Positions 38,508 through 47,495 of a stretch of DNA of 64,000 nt are shown here, piece after piece (position 1 is the stretch's first letter; each line of letters starts with the position of its first letter). This DNA comes from Promethearchaeota archaeon. Lineage in GTDB: Archaea > Asgardarchaeota > Lokiarchaeia > Sigyniarchaeales > SOKP01. Location: positions 310,001-374,000 of the forward strand of contig JAHPZA010000006.1 in assembly GCA_019058445.1 (NCBI GenBank), given 5' to 3'. A model generated the notes under the pieces. It did not search any database. It saw only the letters and a list, made by a program, of their open reading frames with translations, and was not told the DNA's origin. The translations under genes and the position numbers were made by a program.

Positions 38508-39599
38508 TTGTTGCGTGTTCTAGGGATTGATCCTGGGAGTTTATCATGGGATTTTTTTGGATTAGAAGATAACAAAATAATATTAGATACTTCAATACCA
38601 ACAAAAGAATTAGTTAATGAGCCTCAGAAAGCTATAACAATTATTAAATCGGTTAAGAATATTGATTTAATGGTAGCTCCAAGTGGCTTCGGGCTTCCTT
38701 TAAAAGATGTAAAAGACCTAACAGAAAAAGATATCTTCTACACATTACTAAAATTTGAACAGAAAGAAAAAGATAAGCTTATAGGATTAGGAAACATTTT
38801 AAGATTGATTAAAGCTGATAATATCCCGGGCACTATTGTTCCGGGGGTGAAACATCTCCCTACCATTCCGCGATATCGGAAGATTAATAAAATCGATATG
38901 GGAACTGCTGATAAATTATGCACTGCAGTCACTGGTATAAGGGATCAAATGGAGAAATTTAAAGTTCCCCCTGAAGAGACCAATTTCATTATGGTAGAAA
39001 TCGGTTACGGATTTACTGCCGTGTTAGCCATTGAAAATGGACAAATAATTGACGGAATTGGGGGGTCTAATATCATGGGATTCAGAGCATGTGGAAGTTT
39101 GGATGGAGAATTAGCCTATTTAATTAAAGTTATTAAAAAGAAAAACATATATAAAGGTGGAGTTGCGTCTATTTCAGGATATTCTGACCTTAGTCTAAAA
39201 GAAATTACACTATTAGCGGAAAAAGATGAACAGATAAAAACTGCTCTTAAAGCTTATTTATCGAGTGTCAAAAAAGCGGTATTTGGAATATCATCATCAT
39301 TTTCTAGTAAAGAAAAAATACAAGAAATTTTGTTAGCAGGGCGAGGCACGGATTTAATATATTTAAGAGATAGAATAATAAAAGGACTCAAAGATGTGGC
39401 TCCGGCAAGACTTATGAAATCTTATAGTCAAATTGCCAAGCGTGCGGCACAAGGAGCAGCTTTTATTGCGAATGGACTATTAGGGGGAGAATTTGAACCT
39501 ATTGTAAAAAATCTTAGACTTAAAGAAGCGTCCGGATCAATTTTAGATGATATTTTCATTCCATTTGATAAAGATAAACTCATAAGTGATTTAGATTAA
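38508..39599 (+). CDS. DUF1464 protein (ASKHA-fold, kinase-like)
   Basis: 363 residues. The N-terminus LGIDPGS and the later Gly-rich VEIGYGFTAVLAIENGQI and LLAGRGTD blocks are those of the sugar-kinase/actin-like ATPase fold. DUF1464 is an archaeal family of presumed kinases of unknown substrate. Starts at TTG 38508. Its stop overlaps the apparent ATT start of the DHPS-like gene, so the two form an operon and may act in the same pterin pathway. Confidence 0.75.
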   Translation: MLRVLGIDPGSLSWDFFGLEDNKIILDTSIPTKELVNEPQKAITIIKSVKNIDLMVAPSGFGLPLKDVKDLTEKDIFYTLLKFEQKEKDKLIGLGNILRLIKADNIPGTIVPGVKHLPTIPRYRKINKIDMGTADKLCTAVTGIRDQMEKFKVPPEETNFIMVEIGYGFTAVLAIENGQIIDGIGGSNIMGFRACGSLDGELAYLIKVIKKKNIYKGGVASISGYSDLSLKEITLLAEKDEQIKTALKAYLSSVKKAVFGISSSFSSKEKIQEILLAGRGTDLIYLRDRIIKGLKDVAPARLMKSYSQIAKRAAQGAAFIANGLLGGEFEPIVKNLRLKEASGSILDDIFIPFDKDKLISDLD

Positions 39600-41166
39600 A
39601 ATTTTAATAATTACAGGAGAAAGTAGTTATCCAATCATTGAGAAAGTAATACGTGGAACAAAAGGCCATGATATTATAATTGAGAAAGCTCCCGTTTCAA
39701 TATCTGCATTTTTAACTGAAGATATAACAAACTCTATTTTAAGAAATGTTAATCTTTCTAATTTAGATCTAATATTACTACCTGGATTCGTTCAATGGGA
39801 TACAATCAAATTAGAAGAAGAATTCTCTATTATGATCAAAAAAGGCCCCGAATTTGCCTCTGATCTTCCTATGATCTTGAACAATTTGGAAGAAATATCA
39901 TTATCAACCTCAATTCCAGCAAATAGAATATTTAAAACTTCTGGCGAGAATTTATACAATGAAATCATGAGGGAACAAATAAATAATGCTAAAAATAACT
40001 TAGGACATCATACTTTTTATATTAATGAAAATTCCTCAGGTACAATAATAGGTCGGAATCTTCCTCCTCCAATTATCGCCGAGATTGTTAACTGTACGAA
40101 TAAAGATGACCAGAGTATACTAAAAAAAACAAAACATTATATTGATTCCGGGGCAGAGATCATTGATATCGGATGTATAGCCAATAGACCATTTCCAGAA
40201 AAAGTAAAGGAAATTATAGACTTAATACGAAATAATTTTGATGTACTAATCAGTATAGACTCAATGGATCCCAACGAAATCTTAGCGGCAGTTGAAACTG
40301 GTATTGATATGATTCTTAGTTTTGATGTGGGGAACTATAAGGAGTTTCTAAATATACCAAAAAATATTCCTATCGTGATACTCCCTACTAATATAAAAGA
40401 AGCGTATTTTCCAAAGGATCCTAATACTCGCGTTAAAAATTTGTTTACACTTACGAAAGAATTGCAAAAATTAGGATTCACAAAATTAATCGCGGATCCT
40501 CTTTTAGAAACCCCCATTTCTCCGGGAATTTGTAATTCACTTGAAACATATTTTCTATACAAGAAGAAAATTAGTGAATCAAAATACAAAAACTTAGAAT
40601 TACCTCTTTTTTTCGGAATTTCGAATGTAATTGAGCTAATGGACATTGATTCCGTTGGAATAAATGGTCTTTTAGCGAGTATTGCAATGGAATTGGATAT
40701 GGGTGTTTTATTCACTGTTGAACATAGTACTAAGTTGATGGGGGGCGTTGCAGAGTTAAAAAAATGTGTTAAATTGAATTACATTGCAAGAAACAGAAAA
40801 ACCCCTCCGATAAATCTAGGTACTGCTATTTTTAAAGCAAAAGGTAAAACTTCTCAAGAAAATCCCTATATTGATGATAAAAAAGCAATATTAGTTGATA
40901 AACTAAACCAAACTTATGAACCAGATGAAAAAGGTTATTTTAAAATTTATATAAGCCACTATGATGAAAAAATTTATGTACTACATTTTTCTAATGAACA
41001 CAAATTGTTAAATACTATAATTGGCAGAAGTGCGGAAGCTATAAGTAAAAAGATAATTGAAATGAAGTTATCAAATAACAATTATCATATCAATTACTTA
41101 GGAAGAGAATTAAATAAAGCAGAAAATTGTTTGTTTTTGGGAAAACCATATATTCAAGACGCATAA
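39595..41166 (+). CDS. Dihydropteroate-synthase-like protein (DUF6513/DHPS/DUF4346), apparent ATT start
   Basis: About 523 residues. The N-terminal 95 residues (KILIITGESSYPIIEKVIRG) fit DUF6513, a TIM-barrel pterin-binding domain follows (GAEIIDIGC, ISIDSMDP), and the C-terminus HINYLGRELNKAENC with PYIQD matches DUF4346. The first ATG (39832) would remove the whole N-terminal domain. The upstream frame is open but has only an ATT at 39595, overlapping the DUF1464 stop and four bases after GTGAT. This family is linked to H4MPT synthesis in archaea, but its exact reaction is not settled. Confidence 0.8.
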   Translation: MKILIITGESSYPIIEKVIRGTKGHDIIIEKAPVSISAFLTEDITNSILRNVNLSNLDLILLPGFVQWDTIKLEEEFSIMIKKGPEFASDLPMILNNLEEISLSTSIPANRIFKTSGENLYNEIMREQINNAKNNLGHHTFYINENSSGTIIGRNLPPPIIAEIVNCTNKDDQSILKKTKHYIDSGAEIIDIGCIANRPFPEKVKEIIDLIRNNFDVLISIDSMDPNEILAAVETGIDMILSFDVGNYKEFLNIPKNIPIVILPTNIKEAYFPKDPNTRVKNLFTLTKELQKLGFTKLIADPLLETPISPGICNSLETYFLYKKKISESKYKNLELPLFFGISNVIELMDIDSVGINGLLASIAMELDMGVLFTVEHSTKLMGGVAELKKCVKLNYIARNRKTPPINLGTAIFKAKGKTSQENPYIDDKKAILVDKLNQTYEPDEKGYFKIYISHYDEKIYVLHFSNEHKLLNTIIGRSAEAISKKIIEMKLSNNNYHINYLGRELNKAENCLFLGKPYIQDA

Positions 41167-41182
41167 AAAAAAAGAAAAAAAA
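41167..41182 (-). terminator. Oligo-T run downstream of the ABM-domain gene
   Basis: On the minus strand this reads as two T runs split by one C, starting five bases after the stop of the gene at 41187. It may stop that transcript. It lies directly against the end of the convergent DHPS-like gene. Confidence 0.4.
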
Positions 41183-41186
41183 TTAT

Positions 41187-41477
41187 TTATTCAATCGGAA
41201 AGCAAGTTTTTATATCAGGAGGGGCAGGTTCTAAAAAGGGACTGAGCTTTTTCATATTTTTTCCTAAGCTTCTCATATGTGTTTTTACAGCATCTCCATC
41301 CTTATACTTTTCAACAAAAATGATTTCGTTATCAACATCTTTTACAGTATGAGCCGTATATTCTAAAGTTCCTGGTTCAGTTTCTTTAACAACCTTCATA
41401 ATTTCTTTCAAAGCTGCTTTAGCTTCTTCCATTTTTCCCTCTCTAATAGTAATTTTCGCAACTATTGTGATTGTCAT
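41187..41477 (-). CDS. Antibiotic-biosynthesis-monooxygenase-type (ABM) domain protein
   Basis: 96 residues, a single ferredoxin-like ABM fold: ITIVAKITIREGKMEEAKAA, then EPGTLEYTAHTV, IIFVEKYKD and HMRSLGKNM. Members such as YgiN act on quinols or other aromatics without cofactors, or have unknown roles. ATG start. It lies upstream-adjacent to nothing and downstream of the cofH-cofG group on the same strand with a 70-base gap. Confidence 0.75.
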   Translation of the reverse strand: MTITIVAKITIREGKMEEAKAALKEIMKVVKETEPGTLEYTAHTVKDVDNEIIFVEKYKDGDAVKTHMRSLGKNMKKLSPFLEPAPPDIKTCFPIE

Positions 41478-41548
41478 AGGATCAACTTAATATTTTTGAT
41501 GTGATTTATAATGTTAACTTCTATTTATATTTAAATGGAGTATCGTGT

Positions 41549-42679
41549 TCAATAATACTCAATTATATTGTAAATAGTATCCCTTTGAGCAGGGCGTTTT
41601 CCGGCAGCCTTAATGATTTGAATCATTTCATCAGGAGATAGATATTGACCATATTCAGCACCAGCGCTTCTTGAAATATTCTCTTCCATTAGAGTTCCCG
41701 AGAAATCATTTACTCCATAGTTCAATGAGACTTGAGCAAACTTTGGTCCTAACTTAACCCATGAGCATTGAATATTATCAATATAATTATTTAAGAATAT
41801 TCTTGCTACACTAAATAGTTTCAAATCAGACATTCCATAACTGGGCTTCAAAGGATTATTCTCTAATCTTGATAGTATAGGATTTTCTTTTACAAATGGT
41901 AAAGGAACAAATTCGGTGAAGCTTTGGGTGTCTTTTTGAATATTTCTTAAAACTTCTAAATGTGCAATTCTATCTTTTATATCTTCAATATGTCCATACA
42001 TTATGGTTGAAGTGGTTGGAATTCCAATCTTATGAGCCGTTGTTATAATATCGATCCATTGATCGGTTTTAACTTTATTTGGACAAACAATTTTTCTAAC
42101 CTCATCAACTAAAATTTCTGCTGCGGTGCCTGGTATTGAATCTAAACCCGCATGCTTAAGCTCTTTTAAAGTATTTTCTATTGAATCATCATGGAGTGTT
42201 GACATATAATATATTTCTTGAGGAGAAAAAGCATGAGTATGAATACGTGAATCAACATTCTTAACAGTCTTCAAAACATCTAAATAATAGTCAAAAGTTA
42301 ATTCGGGATTAATTCCACCTTGAATACATACTTCAGAACATCCAGCATCCTTAGCTTCTATAACCCTATCTCTAACTTCATCGAGAGAAAGTAGAAAAGC
42401 TTTTTCATGCTTCGCAGGGAGGCTAAAAGAACAGAATTTACATTTTTGATAACAGATATTTGTAAAATTTATATTTCTATTTATTACAAACGTAACGATA
42501 TCTTCTTTTTTTTCAAAACAAATATGATTAGCTGTGTATTGTAATGCCAGAAATTCTTTTCCAGTTACTTTTAACAATTTTAAGGCTTCTTCAGTAGTAA
42601 TTTCTTCGGAATTTAACGCTTTCTTTAAAATCTCTTTTATTCCAGGATCTATCCTATTAAATATCTGTTCTGTTATCAT
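41549..42679 (-). CDS. cofH: Fo synthase subunit CofH (F420 biosynthesis)
   Basis: 376 residues. Radical SAM motif CYQKCKFC near residue 80, followed by CIQGGINPEL, HAFSPQEI and PGTAAEIL, all typical of CofH. CofH uses tyrosine and 5-amino-6-ribitylaminouracil to form the intermediate that CofG cyclises to Fo, the deazaflavin of coenzyme F420. The gene overlaps cofG by 23 bases, with the reductase gene just before that. Order reductase-cofG-cofH on one transcript supplies precursor and both half-reactions. Confidence 0.9.
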   Translation of the reverse strand: MITEQIFNRIDPGIKEILKKALNSEEITTEEALKLLKVTGKEFLALQYTANHICFEKKEDIVTFVINRNINFTNICYQKCKFCSFSLPAKHEKAFLLSLDEVRDRVIEAKDAGCSEVCIQGGINPELTFDYYLDVLKTVKNVDSRIHTHAFSPQEIYYMSTLHDDSIENTLKELKHAGLDSIPGTAAEILVDEVRKIVCPNKVKTDQWIDIITTAHKIGIPTTSTIMYGHIEDIKDRIAHLEVLRNIQKDTQSFTEFVPLPFVKENPILSRLENNPLKPSYGMSDLKLFSVARIFLNNYIDNIQCSWVKLGPKFAQVSLNYGVNDFSGTLMEENISRSAGAEYGQYLSPDEMIQIIKAAGKRPAQRDTIYNIIEYY

Positions 42680-43781
42680 TTATATTTATTATATCAATAA
42701 TTTTTTTAATTTTATTTGATCTAAATTCGGTTTTATTGATAAATTTATCATAAATAGGAAATCTTTCTTTTAATGTGTAACCATTTATTTCACAGATTTT
42801 TTTTAGATACGTTATTTGAGGCCATGGCTTTTTAGGATTAATAAAATCTTTTGTAATTGGCGAGATACCCCCAAAATCATCAATCCCAATGTTAATAAAG
42901 TCTTTTTCATAACCAGCAATTAAATTTGGAGGAATCTGAATATGAATCTCATTTTCAAATATAATTTTGGCAATCCCAGCAATTTTAACTATTTCTTCTA
43001 TTGATATCGGTTTTTTTGGATGATATGAAATTCCTTCCTTATATATAAAATTTTGAATTATAACTTCTTGTATATGCCCATACTCTTCTTGAATGGTCTT
43101 TATTAAATATAAATCCTTAATTCTATCTTCAAGAGATTCTCCTATTCCTAATAATAATCCTGTTGTAAAGGGAATTTTCAACTTTCCTGCATCTTTAATA
43201 TGTCTAATTCTTTTTTCGGGCAATTTTCCCGGAGAGAATTCATGAACTCCACCTTTATCAAATAATCGCATACTAGTACTTTCTAACATCAATCCCATAC
43301 TAGCATTATATTTTTTTAATCGTTTTAGTTCGTCATATGTCAGTTCTCCTATATTAGTATGAGGTAATAAATTAAAATCCAATAAATACGAACAAATATC
43401 AATAACAAATTGTATAAAATCATCACAATCTCTATTTTTTAATTCTACCTCTACCTCTTGAAAGATTTCAGGTCGTTCTCCTGACATTAATAATGCTTCT
43501 TTACAGTTATATTGAATTGCTTTCTGCACTAAAGCAACAATTTCTTCATTACTAATTAATACAACGTTCCCTTCGCCGTTGATTTTAGGAACTTTATAAT
43601 TATAAAAGCAATATCCACATTGATTCTGGCAATAATTTGACAATGATATTGTGAAATTTTTAGAATATGTGATGACATTTCGCTGTTCTTGAGGGAGTTG
43701 AGCTTTAATTTCTCTTGTTTTTTGTTTTAGATCTTTGATTGTCAAATTCTTTAAATATTCGATTTTCTTAGAATCAACCAT
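42657..43781 (-). CDS. cofG: Fo synthase subunit CofG (F420 biosynthesis)
   Basis: 374 residues. Radical SAM motif CQNQCGYC after ISLSNY, then LLMSGERPE and the long helical middle of CofG. The C-terminal part carries INIGIDDFGGISP. It completes the deazaflavin ring of Fo from the CofH product. Its ATG overlaps the stop of the preceding reductase (TAATG) and GGAG precedes it, so translation is coupled. It overlaps cofH downstream by 23 bases. Confidence 0.9.
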   Translation of the reverse strand: MVDSKKIEYLKNLTIKDLKQKTREIKAQLPQEQRNVITYSKNFTISLSNYCQNQCGYCFYNYKVPKINGEGNVVLISNEEIVALVQKAIQYNCKEALLMSGERPEIFQEVEVELKNRDCDDFIQFVIDICSYLLDFNLLPHTNIGELTYDELKRLKKYNASMGLMLESTSMRLFDKGGVHEFSPGKLPEKRIRHIKDAGKLKIPFTTGLLLGIGESLEDRIKDLYLIKTIQEEYGHIQEVIIQNFIYKEGISYHPKKPISIEEIVKIAGIAKIIFENEIHIQIPPNLIAGYEKDFINIGIDDFGGISPITKDFINPKKPWPQITYLKKICEINGYTLKERFPIYDKFINKTEFRSNKIKKIIDIININDNRTDI

Positions 43782-44446
43782 TAATTTCTCCTTATATAAA
43801 TTAAATTTACATAATTATCTCTTTTGTAAACTTTGAGTAATTTAAATTTTCTCCCCTGCTCCATTTTATTAAAACCCTCCCCTTCTACTAAACTAGTAGC
43901 ATCTCTCCCACCTATAATCCATGGTGCAATAGTTATTCTCATCTCGTCTATTAAATCTTGTTTGATAAAACTCCAATTTAAATTGCCCCCACCTTCTAAT
44001 AAAATTGATTTTATTCCCATGTTTGATAGTATTAATAAAAGATTTAATAAATCTACTCTCTTTCCGGTCCCTGATTTTATTATTTTCACGTTTTTAGATT
44101 CGAATTCTCTAATTCTGTCCATAGTCACGCTTTCTGTCGTACCTATTATCGTAGGATAAATTTGTGGTTGATAAGTAATTACGTTTGAATCTAGTGGAAT
44201 TGTTAAAGTGCTATCAACAACAACTCTGTAATATCCTTTATGCTTAAAATATTTAATATGCAACTTTGGATTGTCTTTTAAGATTGTCCCCTTACCCACC
44301 ATAATCGCATCGACAGTTGTACGCAATTTATGAACATCTTTCCAATCTTTCTCATCAGATAATTCAGGATCTCCTGTTCTTGAAGCAATTTTTCCATCAA
44401 TAGTCATTGCGGCACTTAAAATAACATAAGGTTTTAGAATTTTCAT
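43781..44446 (-). CDS. 2,5-diamino-6-ribosylamino-pyrimidinone 5'-phosphate reductase (archaeal RibD-like)
   Basis: About 221 residues of the RibD C-terminal reductase fold: LSAAMTIDGKIA, HKLRTTVDAIMVGKGT, SILLEGGGNLNWSF. It makes the ribitylamino pyrimidine that leads both to riboflavin and, as 5-amino-6-ribitylaminouracil, to Fo. It heads the overlapping cofG-cofH operon, which fits the second role. ATG at 44446, with a TTG one codon before. A diverged copy of its first 25 codons lies at 46130-46216, upstream of the nuclease gene that separates the two. Confidence 0.85.
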   Translation of the reverse strand: MKILKPYVILSAAMTIDGKIASRTGDPELSDEKDWKDVHKLRTTVDAIMVGKGTILKDNPKLHIKYFKHKGYYRVVVDSTLTIPLDSNVITYQPQIYPTIIGTTESVTMDRIREFESKNVKIIKSGTGKRVDLLNLLLILSNMGIKSILLEGGGNLNWSFIKQDLIDEMRITIAPWIIGGRDATSLVEGEGFNKMEQGRKFKLLKVYKRDNYVNLIYIRRN

Positions 44447-44534
44447 CAAATATGTTCTCAGTTGATATTAGATATTCTTTATCTTTTTATTTCAAAAAGA
44501 ATATAAATATAAAAATATAATACATTTAAGTTAA

Positions 44535-46049
44535 TTAAGTAAAGGAAACCAAAGATAATAATTTCACGTTCCTAAACTTGTAATTAAATTTAGGCAAATT
44601 AATTACTTTATTATTAGAAAAACGTTCAAATTCTTTAATTATAAAATCCTGCATTTGCTCATAATCAATATTATATGGTACAGTAATCAAGAGAATTCCA
44701 TTTTTTTTACATAAATTCATTTTTGTATAATCAGATAATTGTTGCTTAAAAAATTCATGATAATCCTTATGAAAAAAATTTGGAAATTTATAGTGCTGTA
44801 TTCCATTAAACTCAAAAGCTAATTTATAATTAATATTACTAATTCTAACTTCAGTATATCCATCTAAATGCATTTTCCCGTTATAATTCGGGATTATTTT
44901 AGAAATAGAAGTTTTAGGGAATGGTTCATTAAAAATTTGTTTAAAAAACCAACGGCATATTTCTTCACTTTTTCCATCTGAGCAATATGGACACCAATGA
45001 TCTCTTAAGATGCTATTATATGTAGTACTCCAAGATTTATGGCCTTTAATTCCACATTTCCAAATTAGTTTAATTTTACTTGGACTAATAGTTTTAACTA
45101 AACTTTGAAATTCATGTTTTTTAGTTAAAAGAATACCTGGTATACCGTTTTCTTGTAAACCTCGGTTTTTTGCAATTTTTTGAATATCTTCATAAGTCAT
45201 AGGTCTATTTTTAGCACAATCTGGACACCAACTGCCTTGCTGAATGTTAGAATAAGAGGCACTCCAGGGTTTATGCTTTTTAATTCCGCATTTCCATGTT
45301 AATATAATTTTACTCGGGCTTTGATTTTTAATCAATTTTTCAAATTCGTTATGAGTAGTTATTAGTTTCCCTCCTTTTTGAGCAGCAAGGTTTTCAAAAT
45401 TTTCATAGGTTTTAGGTAAGTAATTACCTGCACAATGGGGGCACCATGTACCACGTTTGATATTATAATAAGGAGCTCTCCAAGAATTATGTTCTTTAAT
45501 CTTACATTTCCATATTAATTTGGCTTTACTAGGTCTAATTTCTTTAATTAATTTCATAAATTGATTTTTAGTAGTTAGTAATTTACCTTCTCTTTCTTCA
45601 GCTAATTTTTGACATTTCTCATAAGTTATTCTAGAAGTGCTTTCATATGGAATTCTACCAAGTTTTTCCTTCAAATTATCTGGTAAAAATCTTTTAAACT
45701 TTCCTGGAGTTAGCATTTTGAAACTAGTTTTCGATAAACCAAATTTCTCTAAATCCTCTCCTAATGAATTCCAAATAAATTTTGCTGAAAGTTTTTTATT
45801 ATTAATTTTATCTATATTTGATGACAGTAAAGCATAATAAACTAAAATAATAGAAAATATACCATTTTTTTTAGATTCTGTAAAATCTAATCGTTTCAAT
45901 TTCTTTATATCTTTTGAATAAGAATATAAATCATAAGCTTTTTGATATATCTCAACTTTGAGATTTTGGGAAATTGATAGATGTGAAATTATTGTTTTAA
46001 TTTTTTTTTTTAATATACGGTTGTAGTTCTCATCAAAAACTATACTCAT
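44535..46049 (-). CDS. Zinc-ribbon repeat protein with C-terminal endonuclease-like domain (copy 2)
   Basis: 504 residues. The first 110 residues are helical and faintly resemble a TFIIB/cyclin box (KVEIYQKAYDLYS, then IFSIILVYYALLSSN). Three repeats of about 75 residues follow, each with WKCGIKxHxxW ... WCPxC. The C-terminal domain has MHLDGYTEVR, LAFEFNGIQHYKF and LLITVPYN, matching copy 1 at 21967-23490 and the PD-(D/E)xK-like pattern. The gene sits inside the F420/H4MPT gene region and is bracketed by RibD 5' sequences, which suggests insertion of a mobile nuclease gene. Confidence 0.6.
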   Translation of the reverse strand: MSIVFDENYNRILKKKIKTIISHLSISQNLKVEIYQKAYDLYSYSKDIKKLKRLDFTESKKNGIFSIILVYYALLSSNIDKINNKKLSAKFIWNSLGEDLEKFGLSKTSFKMLTPGKFKRFLPDNLKEKLGRIPYESTSRITYEKCQKLAEEREGKLLTTKNQFMKLIKEIRPSKAKLIWKCKIKEHNSWRAPYYNIKRGTWCPHCAGNYLPKTYENFENLAAQKGGKLITTHNEFEKLIKNQSPSKIILTWKCGIKKHKPWSASYSNIQQGSWCPDCAKNRPMTYEDIQKIAKNRGLQENGIPGILLTKKHEFQSLVKTISPSKIKLIWKCGIKGHKSWSTTYNSILRDHWCPYCSDGKSEEICRWFFKQIFNEPFPKTSISKIIPNYNGKMHLDGYTEVRISNINYKLAFEFNGIQHYKFPNFFHKDYHEFFKQQLSDYTKMNLCKKNGILLITVPYNIDYEQMQDFIIKEFERFSNNKVINLPKFNYKFRNVKLLSLVSFT

Positions 46050-46129
46050 TATAAGTTCATTTATTTAATTTGGCTTTAAACTAAATAATTACATTTTCCA
46101 TATTTAAGCAAAAAGAGTTTCAACAAATT

Positions 46130-46216
46130 CTATAATTTTAGAAAATTTTCCATTCTTGAGGCAATTTTACCAACTATGGTCATTGCAGCACTTAAAATTA
46201 TGTAAGGATTTTTAAT
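46130..46216 (-). pseudogene. Remnant of the 5' end of the RibD-like reductase gene
   Basis: The minus strand encodes KNPYIILSAAMTIVGKIASR, which aligns with KPYVILSAAMTIDGKIASR at the start of the intact gene at 43781-44446, then ends in a stop at 46130. The DNA is clearly similar but not identical. The remnant overlaps the amidohydrolase stop by a few bases, as an operon partner would. It lacks everything after about 25 codons. Confidence 0.7.
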
Positions 46217-47381
46217 TTCTTTCAAACGCAAGCCTACCTTTTATATAAACTCTTTTTATATTTTCAGATTTGGCTCTTTGCACTATTAAAGGAAAAATAT
46301 TACTAGAGTCCACTTTAAATGAATAGAAATTTGGATCATTTAAATCAATTAACAAGAAATCTGCTACTTTTCCTTCTATAATAGACCCCCGATTTTTTTC
46401 TAAATTAAAATTTTTAGCAGCATAAATCGTTACCATTTTTAACAGTTCTTTGGCATCTACTTTCACATCTAAATCATTTCTAGTTGAAACTCGTAAAATT
46501 CGGTAAATGTAACGTAATTCTTCAAATAAATCCGTATTATTAATCATGATATTATCTGTTCCTAAACTTATAGGAATTCGTAATTTTAATATGTCTGCTA
46601 TAGGAGGAAAACCAACTCCAAAATAACCATTACTTCTTGGGCATAAGACTAGGGATATTTGGTTTTTTTTGATTAATGCTAAATCTTCTTTCGTATATTG
46701 AGTTCCATGAATTATAACATCTATTAAATCATCATTTATAATCTGTTCAAGTAAACCTTTATCTCTCTTGATTTCGGCATCATGACATGCAATTAGCTTC
46801 TGGAATTTATCCTTAAAATGTTTTAACATTTCCTTAACGTAAGGTGATATAGTATTATAACTGGATAAACCGATTCCATCTCCTGCTTTGAAAATTTCTT
46901 CGATTTCGTTAGCTTCCGTAAACCTACCTAAAATTAAACAATTTAAAGGGAAATTTTTAACTGTATCTTTTAAAAGTTGTATACCTTCTATATTTCTTTC
47001 TCGAAAATCTATAAAGAAGGTTATTCCATTTGAGAGCATTTCTAAAATTGCACTCTCGATACCTTTAATTTTTACGTCTCGAGAAGTGTTCCTTAGTAGG
47101 ATATGCTTTATTCCATTCGGAGGCGCAACAACCTCTATTAAATCTTTGTTAAATCCAATTTCTTTAGCAAAACTATCAGCAATGTGGGTATGGGAATTAA
47201 TAAAACCAGGAATCATTAAAAAATTATGCCTATATGATGCAAGTTCAATATTGGATTTAGGATTGTCGTATCGTATGGTTAAAATTCTTCCATCCTCATT
47301 AATAACTAAAGAAACATTCTCTTTAAGCTCTAAATTATCTCCTATGAGTCCATATCTACTTTCAATTTTCACTTTCGTCAT
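46212..47381 (-). CDS. Amidohydrolase-family deaminase-like protein
   Basis: 389 residues with a full metal-dependent hydrolase set: NSHTHIADS (HxH), ACHDAE, VIIHGTQY and LGTDNIM (catalytic Asp). The family includes deaminases of adenosine, guanine, cytosine and S-adenosylhomocysteine derivatives. The location among F420 and H4MPT genes hints at a pterin or purine substrate, by inference. The end overlaps the RibD remnant, so it was once directly followed by the reductase gene. It is divergent from mptA with a 115-base gap. Confidence 0.75.
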   Translation of the reverse strand: MTKVKIESRYGLIGDNLELKENVSLVINEDGRILTIRYDNPKSNIELASYRHNFLMIPGFINSHTHIADSFAKEIGFNKDLIEVVAPPNGIKHILLRNTSRDVKIKGIESAILEMLSNGITFFIDFRERNIEGIQLLKDTVKNFPLNCLILGRFTEANEIEEIFKAGDGIGLSSYNTISPYVKEMLKHFKDKFQKLIACHDAEIKRDKGLLEQIINDDLIDVIIHGTQYTKEDLALIKKNQISLVLCPRSNGYFGVGFPPIADILKLRIPISLGTDNIMINNTDLFEELRYIYRILRVSTRNDLDVKVDAKELLKMVTIYAAKNFNLEKNRGSIIEGKVADFLLIDLNDPNFYSFKVDSSNIFPLIVQRAKSENIKRVYIKGRLAFERN

Positions 47382-47495
47382 ATTTTACATGAATAATGTG
47401 GATAAGCATGAAAAAAAATTAAATTTGAATATTAAATATTAAAATTGATATATCTTTTTTAAAATTAGAGCAAAAAAATATTTTCTTAAATTTAC

